This document shows, piece after piece, positions 55,387 to 64,000 of a stretch of DNA of 64,000 bases. The DNA comes from Odobenus rosmarus divergens. Taxonomy: Eukaryota > Chordata > Mammalia > Carnivora > Odobenidae. The notes below the pieces were generated by a model, which saw only the letters and a list, made by a program, of their open reading frames with translations, ran no database searches and was not told the DNA's origin. Location: contig NW_004452110.1 in assembly GCF_000321225.1 (NCBI RefSeq), positions 351,705 through 415,704 of the forward strand, read 5' to 3'. Position 1 is the first letter of the stretch. The number at the start of each line of letters is the position of its first letter. A program made the translations under genes and the position numbers.

Positions 55387-56325
55387 ACTCCCTGCCTTTT
55401 TTATTTATTTCTTTATTATGTTCAGTTAGCCACTGTATCATTAGTTTTTGATGTAGTGTTCAATGATTCATTAGTTGTGTATAACACCCAGTGCTTATCA
55501 CAACATGTGCCCTCCTTAATACCCATCACCCTGTTACCCCCTCCCCCTCCCCCCTCCCCTCTGAAACCCTCAGTTTGTTTCCCGGGGTCCACAGTCTCTC
55601 ATGGTCCATCTCCCTCTCTGATTTCTTCCCTTTCAGTTTTCCCTCCCTTCCCCCAGGGTCCTCCGTGCTGCTGCTTATGTTCCACATATGAGTGAAACCA
55701 TATGATAATTGTCTTTCTCTGCTTGACTTCACTTAGCATAATCCCCTCCAATTCCATCCATGTCAACGTAAATGGTGGGTATTCATCCTTTCTGATGGCT
55801 GAATAATATTCCATGAACTTCTCAAACTCAACACTCAAAAAACAAATAACCCAGTCATAAAATGGGCAGAAGACATGAACAGACACTTCTCCAAAGAAGA
55901 CATACAAATGGCCAATAGACACATGAAAAAATGCTCCACATCACTAGCCATCAGGGAAATACATATCAAAACCACAACGAGATACCACCTTACACCAGTT
56001 AGAATGGCAAGAATTGACAAAATAGGAAACAACAAATGTTGGCGAGGATGTGGAGAAAGGGGAACCCTCTTATGCTGTTGGTGGGAATGCAAGTTGGTGC
56101 AGCCACTTTGGCAAACTGTGGAGGTGCCTCAAAAAGTTAAAAATAGAGCTACAAACCAGCAATTGCACTACTAGGTATTTACCCCAAAGACAGATGTAGT
56201 GAAAAGAAGGGGCACATGCACCCCAATGTTCATAGCAGCAATGTCCGCAATAGCCCAACTGTGGAAGGAGCCGAGATGCCCTTCAACAGATGAATGGATA
56301 AAGAAGATGTGGTACTCCCTGCCTT
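55387..56325 (-). mobile_element. Carnivore L1 insertion with 5' inversion (twin priming)
   Basis: 55399-55815 is the L1 3' UTR end in antisense ('gttcagttagccactgtatc', 'tttctgatggctgaataatattccat'). 55816-56313 is the end of ORF2 in the opposite direction: 'gaagacatgaacagacacttc', 'gatgtggagaaaggggaacc' and finally 'gataaagaagatgtgg'. The plus-strand frame 55875-56174 reads as the ORF2 C-terminal region, with '[20 protein letters not shown]' at its core. Both parts are enclosed by 'actccctgcctt' at 55387-55398 and 56314-56325, so they arrived in one event. Only about 0.9 kb was copied and nothing can be functional. Confidence 0.93.
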
Positions 56326-57394
56326 CTTATCTCCCCTCTTCTTTTCTGAAACTCTGACACTCCTCAGCAGCCCTGCCTTTCTTTATGATTATAATGAGAA
56401 CCCTCTGCCATTTGCCGACTGAATCAGTATGTGTTTCCCTGAAGAGCATGTTTTTATTTCAAGGGAGTTGTTAATGCCTGGCTCTCTGGCTGTGCTCTGT
56501 GCTCCTGGTGGGTATGGCTCCAGGCCCTGGCACGCACCCTCTGGCACTCAGGTGCCAATAGGATCCTCAGACTTCCAGACAATCCCTGTCCCCTTCCTCC
56601 ACTCTGTCTTCATCTGCTCAGATACGCAGACCTGGAGCCCAGGAATGCCCTCCCTTCATTCTCCCCATCTCTTACCTGCTCTGGAGAAAATACATACACA
56701 AGTCAATGACAAACAGAAAAACCCAATGACGGCCCAAGAACTCCTAAATTTTCCAAATTGCTGGCTACACTTCCTCTAACTTTATATCCCTGCATGCCTA
56801 AGCAAGCCTGCCCCTCCGGGCTCAGCCCCAGCAGCTTCAAGCAAGCATCTGCTCATTCCAGATGCTTTGAGAATTGCTGGGGCTCCAGGGACCAACCTCT
56901 TCCGATCTCTTCCCAGAGTGGGGTGCAGCTCAGAAGCAGGGTCCCTCGGGGTGGGGAACAGAGAAGGAGACCAGAACTCTCTCAAATCCAACTCTTTCAA
57001 AGGCTTCTTTGGCTTCCCACAGGGAAAACCAACCAGCCAGCCAACCAATCAACCAAACAACCAATAAATAGAACCAGTGAACTTGCCACCAGAAACCCAG
57101 GGCAGATAAAGAACTCTCAGTCAGTAGGTTTGTGGCAAAGAGGTCGTATCCCCATCCCAAGCAGCTCTATGCTGTATGTGGGAACTCATCAGAGGCGCAA
57201 AGAGGCCAGTGCTTTGCCTCCAATCCTTTTATTCTTTAGAGCAGAATCTTCCAGTTTGGGTGGGAGAAGCAAAGCCATTTAATAATTCATTTCTTAATGA
57301 AGAGTTAATCATTTTTTAAAGCCTTCTGCCTCTTTTACCAGCTGACCCTATAATTAGACCAAGCATGATCATTTCCTGCTGGCTCTCCAAAGCA
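56326..57394. other. Unique sequence with CCAA tract and TAAT-rich block
   Basis: The imperfect (CCAA)n at 57030-57066 is followed by an AT-rich stretch at 57275-57365 with several TAAT/ATTA cores. The 174-codon frame 56758-57282 spans the CCAA tract and has no domain. Confidence 0.5.
57030..57066. repeat. Imperfect (CCAA)n tract
   Basis: CCAACCAGCCAGCC-type units grading into CCAACAACC and CCAATAAA. The same class as 6286-6335. Confidence 0.85.
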
Positions 57395-57960
57395 AGATCT
57401 ATTAGTCAGGGTCTATCAGGAAACAGATGGCATGCTCAAAATAGGATAATTTAACAAGACCTTAAAAAAAAAAAAAACAAAAAAAAACACGAGAACTATT
57501 TACAAAAGGTATAGGGACACCAAATGGGATAGTACAGGCTATGGGGCTAATATCTGATTGTGGAGTTCTTACCACCCCTAGGCCTGAATGGGTAAGGGGA
57601 GAAAGTATTATGAAAATCTGGAAAGATAGTCAAGAGGAGAGGGTCACTTTGAGAGGAGCTGGGCCCGTCAGCCAGGGGTGGAGCCAGCCTGCGCGACCCC
57701 ACGAGCAGGAAGCCAGAGGAATAAACATTCCAGCCCCAGTCCCCTCTTTCCCTCGGCTCTTCTCCGGCACCCTCACCCTATCCTCCCCCGCACTCACCCA
57801 ACCTGGGCAGAAGCCAGAGGGCAAAGAGCCTCTTAATGTAGGCAGGTCAGTCTCCGGGCGCAGAGAGCAGAGCGCAGAGGGTGAGGAGCGCATCTGGGGG
57901 TGGGGCGCCGGAGGAGATGCGCGGCGTGCATCGTGGAGCCCACCTGATTGCTTCCTTCTA
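57395..57960. mobile_element. Unnamed ancient repeat with CpG-dense right part
   Basis: 'gtctatcaggaaacagatggcatgctcaaaataggataattt', 'actatttacaaaaggtatagggac', 'gaggagctgggcccgtcagcc', 'gaagccagagggcaaagagcctcttaatgtaggcaggtcag' and 'gcgcatctgggggtgggg' follow the layout of an old mammalian repeat I have no name for. An A-run at 57463-57488 has expanded inside it. It accounts for the 179-codon frame at 57541-58080. Confidence 0.5.
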
Positions 57961-58121
57961 AGGCTACAGCCACACAAACAGCATGTCATTTTGCTCTGGA
58001 CCCATCCGCTCTTGTGTCGTTATCATATACATTGTCTAGATATCTTATCTCCCAAACCAGCTCGTAAACTTTGGAGATAGAGATTGTGTCTTACCTCCCA
58101 ACCCCACCTCCCCGCCAGCAA

Positions 58122-58139
58122 CCCCCCCCCCCCCCCCCC
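58122..58139. repeat. C18 homopolymer
   Basis: Eighteen consecutive C, unusually long and a likely place for assembly or sequencing error. Confidence 0.95.
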
Positions 58140-58226
58140 TGGCCCTGGGTCCCTCTCTTGCACACGAAGGGACTCAGTAAGTGCATGCATGTGCATGTGT
58201 GTGTGCATGCGGGCACATCAGTGAGG

Positions 58227-58530
58227 ACTGGCTAGGTTATACTGCAGTAACGACCACCAGATCTTGGCGGCTTCGCACAATAAATGCTTTCTCTTGTTCA
58301 CACTACCTGTCCCATGCAGGTCAGCAAGGGATGCTCTGGATACTCTGGGACCCAGGCTCACTTCCTCTTGACATACACACCCACAATCACAACAGAAGAG
58401 GGAAGAAGATGGAGTGAATTACGTACTGGCTGAACTTTCTGCCCAAAGTGTCACTCTGAACAAATTTCATTGGCTGGAGCAGGTCTCACGGCCATGCCTA
58501 ACATTTACAGTCTGGGAAAGCAAAATCCTT
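58227..58530 (-). mobile_element. MLT1-like LTR fragment, antisense
   Basis: 'ggttatactgcagtaacgaccaccagatcttggcggcttcgcac' (58233-58276), 'tttctcttgttcacactacctgtcc' and 'tttcattggctggagcaggtctcacggccatgcctaac' follow a reversed MaLR LTR of an older type. Confidence 0.65.
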
Positions 58531-59914
58531 ACATTTTCAAAAAGCGGAAGACTAGAAAGAGTTGGTGAGCAGTCCCCACGGTGGGCAAGGATGGTCTCTC
58601 CACCAGGGAGCCATGGAGGAGCAATTCATGTTTTTTGTTTAATTTAATTGAATAATAGGTGTCAATAAAAATTAAATGGATAAACAAATCAGGTGCCTAG
58701 GAACTGCAGAATTCAAATGATTTTGAAATGGGCAGACTGGCTTATATTACAGTATTCTATTTCTGGCCGGTTTTAACAGAGCCTGTTTTGTTTGATATGA
58801 ACTGTTCCTGAGATTGGATTCTTCATTTTCCCCCATCAGGTTATGTCATTATTTTCCAGATTCTCATGTCCTTGGCTATTCTTTAAGACTCCAACAAATT
58901 GGTACGGCTATGCTCATTGATCTTGATGGTTTCTTTGGCTCCGCTCAAAGAAGGCAGCCGCTGCCGCACGCCACTCCTGCTGTGGGTGGTGTGTCCCCGG
59001 AGTGCTCTGTGCTATCCCCAGGTCTCATGGTCCATACTTGCCCGATCCTGGGCCCCCAGGAAATCCCTGAACCTTCCAGCAAGTCACTTTACCTCAAAAC
59101 TAGGAAAGGATGAATATAAATTTCCAGATCTGGGCAATCTCTCTATTGAATGGAACATAGTCTTATAATTTTAAACCAAGTTCTCACCATTATTTTCAAA
59201 AGTAGAAAAGCATATTCAATCATCGTCAGAAAACGTCCACACCTAAGAACTGTGAGGGTGGTAAGCCTGGCCAGCTGGGGTTACCATCAGTACCTCATCT
59301 ATTCATCTTTCCAAAGAGATTGCCTTGAAAACACATGAAGAGGCTGTGACCAAAGGTGTAAAAGATGGTTATAGTAAAAAAAAACTAAAAACTAAGAACC
59401 AAAAACCAATGCTATAGAGGCTGTAGCCTCTCTTCTCTGCTCCCTCCTATTTTTTTTTTTTTTTTGTAATCTTTTGCATGCTATGAGCCCTGAAAGCAAA
59501 CACAAATACTGCTTCCTTAAAGTAAATTGTTAAAGGAGTTTTTATGGCTGGACTCAGGCAGATGGATGTTTTATTTCCAATGGCAAACCAGATCTCCTGG
59601 AATGAACGTTAATTCATGAGCTCTCTAGGGTCCTCTGAGCAGTGAGAAGGATGAAATTGACCCTCATCACATGACATGCACAGGATAGAGGGACTGTAGC
59701 AGGAATCTCAGAAGCCAGCAAGAGTGATGGTTGGCACGGTCCTTACCTGTGTGCCCGAGGGAGTCTGGCTCAGGTCAGCTCTGGGACCTTCCTGAGGATC
59801 TTTTTAGCCCTGCCTCTCGTCTTCAGCTTTTTCAGCAATTCAGATTCTGCTATAGCCTGCCAGGGAGGGAGTGAAAATGATCAGAAATAGTAGCTCCCAC
59901 TTTGATAATTCTTT
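58531..59914. other. About 1.4 kb of unique AT-rich sequence, no gene seen
   Basis: 'tgtcaataaaaattaaatgg' near 58661 and other AT-rich text. T-run at 59451-59465. Frames up to 99 codons (58814-59113) have no domain. Confidence 0.5.
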
Positions 59915-60690
59915 TACCTGATTATGAAAGTACTACATGCTCCCTGCAGAGAATTTGAAAAATATGAAAGATAGAAGAAAATAAAGAAAACCCTATTCCC
60001 CCAGCCAGTGAGAATCACCATCAATGTTCTGGTACCATTCTCTCTTTCTCTTTAGCTTTTTGTTTTCTCTTTATTGATTTTTTTAATTGAAGAGTAATTG
60101 ACACACAACATTGTATTAGTTTCAGGTGTCCAACGCATAGTGTTTTGCTATTTATATACATTACGGAATCGTCACCACAATAAGTCTAGTTACCATCTGT
60201 CACTGTACAAAATTGTTACAATATTATCGACACTATTCCCTATACTGTACATTATATCCCGTGTCTTATTTATAACTGGAAGACACTACCTTTTAATCCC
60301 CTTCACCTATTTCGTCCATCCTTCCAACCCTTTCCCCTGTGGCGACCACCAGTTTGTTCTCTGCATCTAAGAGACTGTTTCTATTTGTTTTTTATTTTTT
60401 AGATTCCACATATATGTGAAATCATGTAATATTTGTCTTTCTTGGTCTGATTTATTTCACTTAGCATAATACTCACTAGGTCCCTCCACATTTTTACAAA
60501 TGACAAGGTTTCATTCCTTTTTATGGCTGAATAATATTCCATTGTGTGTGTACACACACACACACACACACACACACAAAACATCTTTATCCATTCGTTG
60601 ATCAATGGACATTTAGGTTGCTTCCATAGCTTGTAAATAATGCTGTGATGGACATAGGGGTGCATATGTCTTTTCAGATTAGTGTTTTCT
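59915..60690 (-). mobile_element. L1M 3' end region, antisense (possibly two fragments)
   Basis: 59915-60060 ('attatgaaagtactacatgctcc', 'gaaagatagaagaaaataaag') resembles an old L1ME/HAL1 end. 60067-60690 is a clearer reversed L1M 3' UTR: 'ttaattgaagagtaattgacac', 'gtattagtttcaggtgtcc', 'gttctctgcatctaagagactg', 'tggctgaataatattccattg' and 'gtaaataatgctgtgatgg'. Confidence 0.85.
60544..60578. repeat. Palindromic (TG)n(TA)(CA)n tract in L1
   Basis: 'tgtgtgtgtacacacaca' is self-complementary and continues in CA units. It lies where L1 normally reads 'tatatacaca' in reverse, so an L1-supplied seed has expanded. Confidence 0.93.
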
Positions 60691-60859
60691 TTATTGATTT
60701 TTAAGTTAAATATTTCCATCGTTCGTTCATCCTTATTTTTTGAGCATATGCTGTCGTCCTCTTTTCAGCATTAGTGATATAACAGTAGAATAAATAGACA
60801 AAGTCCTGTTCTCGTGAAGACAAAATAGTATCAGAGACTGTTGTTAAAATTCAATGAGT

Positions 60860-61535
60860 CGAAAGCCAACAAGAAAATCTTCAAATACTTGGAAATTAAG
60901 CAGTATGCTTCTAAATAACTCATGGGTCAAAGAGAAATGTCCAAGGGAATTTAAAAATCATAGAACTTAAGTGAAAATTAAAATATAACATCAAAATATG
61001 TGGGGTGCAGCTAAAGCAGAACAGAGGGAAATTTATAACCCTAAATTTGTACAGTAGAAAAGAGAAAATGTCTCAAGTTAACAATCTAAGTTCTTACTTC
61101 AAGAAACTAGAGAAAGAAGACCAAACTTAAGCCCAAACCAAGCAGAAGGAAGGAAATAAAAAAGGTAGGAGCAGAAATCATTGAAATTGTGAACAGAAAA
61201 GCCATAGAGAAAGATCAAACAAAAAGCTGGTTCTTCAAAAACATCAATAAAATTTATAAACTTCCAGCAAGACTGACAAAGATAAAAAGACAACACAGAT
61301 AATCATAAATGCAACCACTTAAAAGAAATGGAGCAATTCTTCAAATACCACAAACTATGAAAACTCAACCAAGATAGAAATAGACAGTCTGAGTAGCCAT
61401 ATAACCATTAAAGAAATTGAGTTTGTGATTTAAAAGGCTTCTGAAAAAGAAATCTTCAGTCTCAGATGATTTCACTGGAGAACTCTTCCAACATTTAAAG
61501 AAGTAACATCAATTTTATGTCATCATTTCTAGAAA
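60860..61535 (+). mobile_element. L1M ORF2 fragment, sense
   Basis: 'cttggaaattaagcagtatgc', 'gtggggtgcagctaaagcagaacagaggg', 'agccatagagaaagatcaaac', 'aagctggttcttc' and 'tcagatgatttcactggagaactcttcc' follow the reverse-transcriptase part of ORF2. It has many stops and frameshifts. Confidence 0.88.
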
Positions 61536-61539
61536 GTAG

Positions 61540-64000
61540 AAACTCATTTTGTGAAGCTAGTGCTCTCCTGGGGTACCCCAGACCAGCCAACCGCAAGAAG
61601 GCAAGGAGACTTTTGGTTTCCAATCCGGTAACTAAGGCGTTTAGAAGGGGCCAAATCATCCCGACAAATAAAAAGCTGAACTAACTGAAAAATGCACAAC
61701 TCTTTTCAGATACCCCCGAGAAGTGAGGTCACAGGGCAAACTACTGCCCCCCACTTTGAAGAAACAGATAGGAGCATACAGAGAACCACAGTTTGCCAGA
61801 GCAGAAACCCTCTGACAGAAACCTCTGGGGAAATCAGTGAGGGGGAACAGGACGAAGCCCAGAGCTGTCATTGACAAAGAGTTGGAGGCTCAGCAAGTCT
61901 GTGACTAAAAACCCCAGTGGGCCTGGTCATGGGGGACCCCACGTTTCTGTGAGTTTTATCTCCAGGAACTCCACAAGGTTCTTACTGTGAACATTGGAGA
62001 AAAATTCCCCTTGTGCTTCCAGCAGGGGGTTGGAAAAAAGGAACATTCTAAAGATAATTCTCCTCTTAACACTGCTCGCCTTCCAAGAGAAGCTATCTCC
62101 TTGAGACTAACCTATTAGGGTTTTATCAGAGCCTAATCGACCTGCATGAGGAGAAATACTCGGCTCCAGCCTGCTTTAGTCTTCCATGTGAAGGAAAGGA
62201 AATACCAACTCCAGCCCCATGCAGCCATTCTTTCCCATCTAAGTTGAGGGCTGGGTGGGGACAGATGTACCCCTGAAGTTCACAGTCCAGGGGCATAGAT
62301 TCACCAAAAGACAAACCTAGGGGCACCTGAGTGGCACAGTCGGTGAAGCTTCCAACTCTTGGTTTTGACTCAGGTCATGATCTCAGTGTGGTGAGATCGA
62401 GCCCCAGTCGGACCCCATGCTCAGCCAGAGTCTGCTGAAGATGCTCCCTCTCTCTCTCTCTCTCTTTCCTTCCGCACCCCCCTCCCAGCGCTCACTCTCC
62501 TTTCTCTCTCTCTCTCTCTCTCAAATAAATAAATAAATCTTAAAAAATAAAAAAAGACTGAGACCTAATTGTAGGACTAAGGAATGGCTCCCCATAGCCC
62601 CACTGCCACCCCAGCTTATCACTATATCCCTAAAGGCCTATTTATAGCAGTTCCTCTTATTTGGTCCATTATCTTTGGATTTTTTTTAATTATAATGCAT
62701 ATTAAAAGGCAAAAACACAGTTTGAAGGACTGAACAAGCATCAGAACCAGAGTCAGATATAAAAGGAATGTTTGAATTATCAGACCAGGAATTTAAAAAC
62801 GAAACAAAACTATGAGTAATACGCTAAGGGCTTTAATAGAAGAAGTTCTTCCAACAACAGAATACATTCTTCTCAAGCTCACATAGAACATTCACCAAGA
62901 TAGACCATATTCATAAAATACACTTTAATAAATTTAAAAGAAATCATACAATGTCTGCTTTCAGACCACAATGGAATTAAACTAGAAATCACTAACAGAC
63001 ATAGCGCTGGAAAACCCCCAAACACTGGGAGATTAAACAAAACACTTGTAAATAACACATAGATCAAGTGAGAAATCTCCAGAGAAATTTTAAAATATTT
63101 TGAACTAAATGAAAATGAAAATGCAACTTACCCAAATCTGTGGGCTGCAGTGAAAACCCAGTGCTTAGAATTTATAGTATTAAATACATATAGAAAAGAA
63201 GAAATATCTAAAATCAATAATTTAAGCCTCCACATTAGGAAGCTAGAAAGAGAAGAGCAAATTAACATAGGAGAAAACCTAGGTGATCTTGGGTATGGAA
63301 ATGACATTTTAGATACAACACTAAAGACACCATTCATGAAAGAAGTAATTGGTAACCTAGACTTCATTAAAATTACAAACTTCTGCTCTGCAATGCCAAG
63401 AGATGTCAAGAGAATGTCAAGAGAATGAGAAGACAAACCACAGACTGGGAGAAAATATTTGCATAAGACACATTTGATAAGGGACGACTACCCAAAGTAT
63501 ACAAAGAACTCCAACACTCAACAATAAGAAAACAAACAACCTGATTTTAAAAACTGGCGAAAGATCTGAATGGACCTTCCCAAAGAAGATACATAGATGG
63601 CAAAAAAAAAAAAAAGCTTCTGAAACTATCCTACGCATTATATATTACTACATAAAAACAAATTAAAACAAGATACCACTACATACCTATTGGGATGACC
63701 CAAATCCAAAGAACTGACAACACCAAATGCTAACAAGGATGTGGAGCAACAGGAACTCTCATTCACTGCAGGTGGGAATGCAGAATGGCACAGACTCTTT
63801 GGAAGACAGAGTTGGTTTCTCCCAAAACTAAACATATCCTTCCCATATGACCCAGCAATTGAACTTCTTGGTATTCAGTTCCCAAATGAACTGAAAACTT
63901 ACACCCACACAAAAACTTGCACACAGATGTTTATAGCAGCTTTATTCATAATTGCATTTAGTAGATGAAACAATAAATCTAAAAATATTCAATGGAAGTA
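61540..64000 (+). mobile_element. L1M with 5' UTR and broken ORFs, sense, runs off the window
   Basis: 61540-62690 is an old L1 5' UTR ('aagaagtgaggtcacagg'-type text, 'cctgcatgaggagaaatactc', 'agatgtacccctgaagttcacagtccaggggcatag'). 62690-62850 resembles the ORF1 start region ('gaattatcagaccaggaattt'). 62850-63265 is ORF2 text from the reverse-transcriptase region. From about 63266 it jumps to the ORF2 C-terminal region ('gaaaacctaggtgatcttggg', frame 63741-63968). A large internal deletion and many stops make it inactive. SINE copy 15 sits in the 5' UTR. Confidence 0.88.
62307..62572 (+). mobile_element. Carnivore tRNA-Lys SINE (copy 15)
   Basis: Body about 62321-62556: 'aggggcacctgagtggcacagtcgg', 'catgatctcagtgtggtgagatcgag', two CT-repeat blocks (62449-62466 and 62502-62521) and an 'aaataaataaataaatctt' tail. 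Approximate flanks 'aaaagacaaaccta' (from 62307) and 'aaaagactgagaccta' (to 62572) place it inside the L1 5' UTR. Confidence 0.92.

Noticed and set aside
55875..56174. 99-codon frame with good protein-like composition
   Set aside because: It is the L1 ORF2 C-terminal fragment of the twin-primed insertion, not a host gene.
56758..57282. 174-codon plus-strand frame
   Set aside because: It crosses a CCAA tetranucleotide tract that produces Gln/Pro/Thr/Asn repeats; no domain.
57541..58080. 179-codon plus-strand frame
   Set aside because: It lies mostly within an ancient interspersed repeat with other diverged text of that family; chance frame.
63741..63968. 75-codon frame at the right edge
   Set aside because: L1 ORF2 remnant in an L1 with stops and a large deletion.
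1..64000. CRISPR array, operons, prokaryotic mobile elements
   Set aside because: No regularly spaced repeats with unique spacers and no bacterial gene structure; the repeats are mammalian.

Overview
This 64 kb window is ordinary non-coding mammalian nuclear DNA. I see no protein-coding gene, no processed pseudogene with a convincing protein, and no classical RNA gene. The host is a carnivoran. At least fifteen copies of the carnivore tRNA-Lys-derived SINE (SINEC / CAN-SINE: head 'ggcgcctgggtggctcag', B-box-like 'ggatcgagtcc', CT-rich stretch, AATAAA-rich tail) are scattered on both strands. There is also a carnivore-type L1 3' end at 55.4 kb. The sharpest SINE copies look like the arctoid (bear, pinniped, mustelid) type, and I found none of the canid-specific younger type, so an arctoid caniform is the best guess. 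That is inference from remembered consensus sequences, not a search.

Layout. 0-11.8 kb: mostly unique sequence with old L1M, MIR and unnamed repeats. 11.8-20.6 kb: old antisense L1 fragments, five SINEs, L2, MIR, an MLT1-like LTR split by a SINE, and a clean MER5A. 20.6-23.5 kb: unique. 23.5-36.6 kb: dense layering of MLT1, L1, L2, MIR, hAT and Tigger DNA transposons and eight SINEs, including two SINEs that used the same target site. 36.6-46 kb: MIR, L2, an MLT1 fragment with a G-quadruplex-type repeat, two MLT2 LTRs, and two unique stretches that read like conserved non-coding DNA. 46-52.8 kb: a hAT fragment, L1M, two copies of one unnamed repeat, an L1 split by an MLT1 LTR, L2 and MIR. 53-55 kb: unique. 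55-58.5 kb: a GT-rich microsatellite and an L1 insertion with a 5' inversion (twin priming), then an old repeat with an oddly CpG-dense core. 59.9-64 kb: an L1 pile-up that runs off the right edge.

The repeats do not act together as a system. What they give is a relative history: ancient L2, MIR and DNA transposons, then L1M, MLT1 and MLT2, then carnivore L1 and SINE insertions nested in them. Longer open frames are either chance frames in GC-rich DNA or pieces of L1 ORF2. The window is most likely intergenic or a large intron. I saw no previously undescribed system. The best leads are the twin-primed L1, the double SINE hit, the G-rich repeat, the CpG-dense repeat core and the candidate conserved non-coding blocks. 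Family names come from recognising consensus sequence by eye, so subfamily names and edges (often plus or minus 10-30 bases) are approximate.
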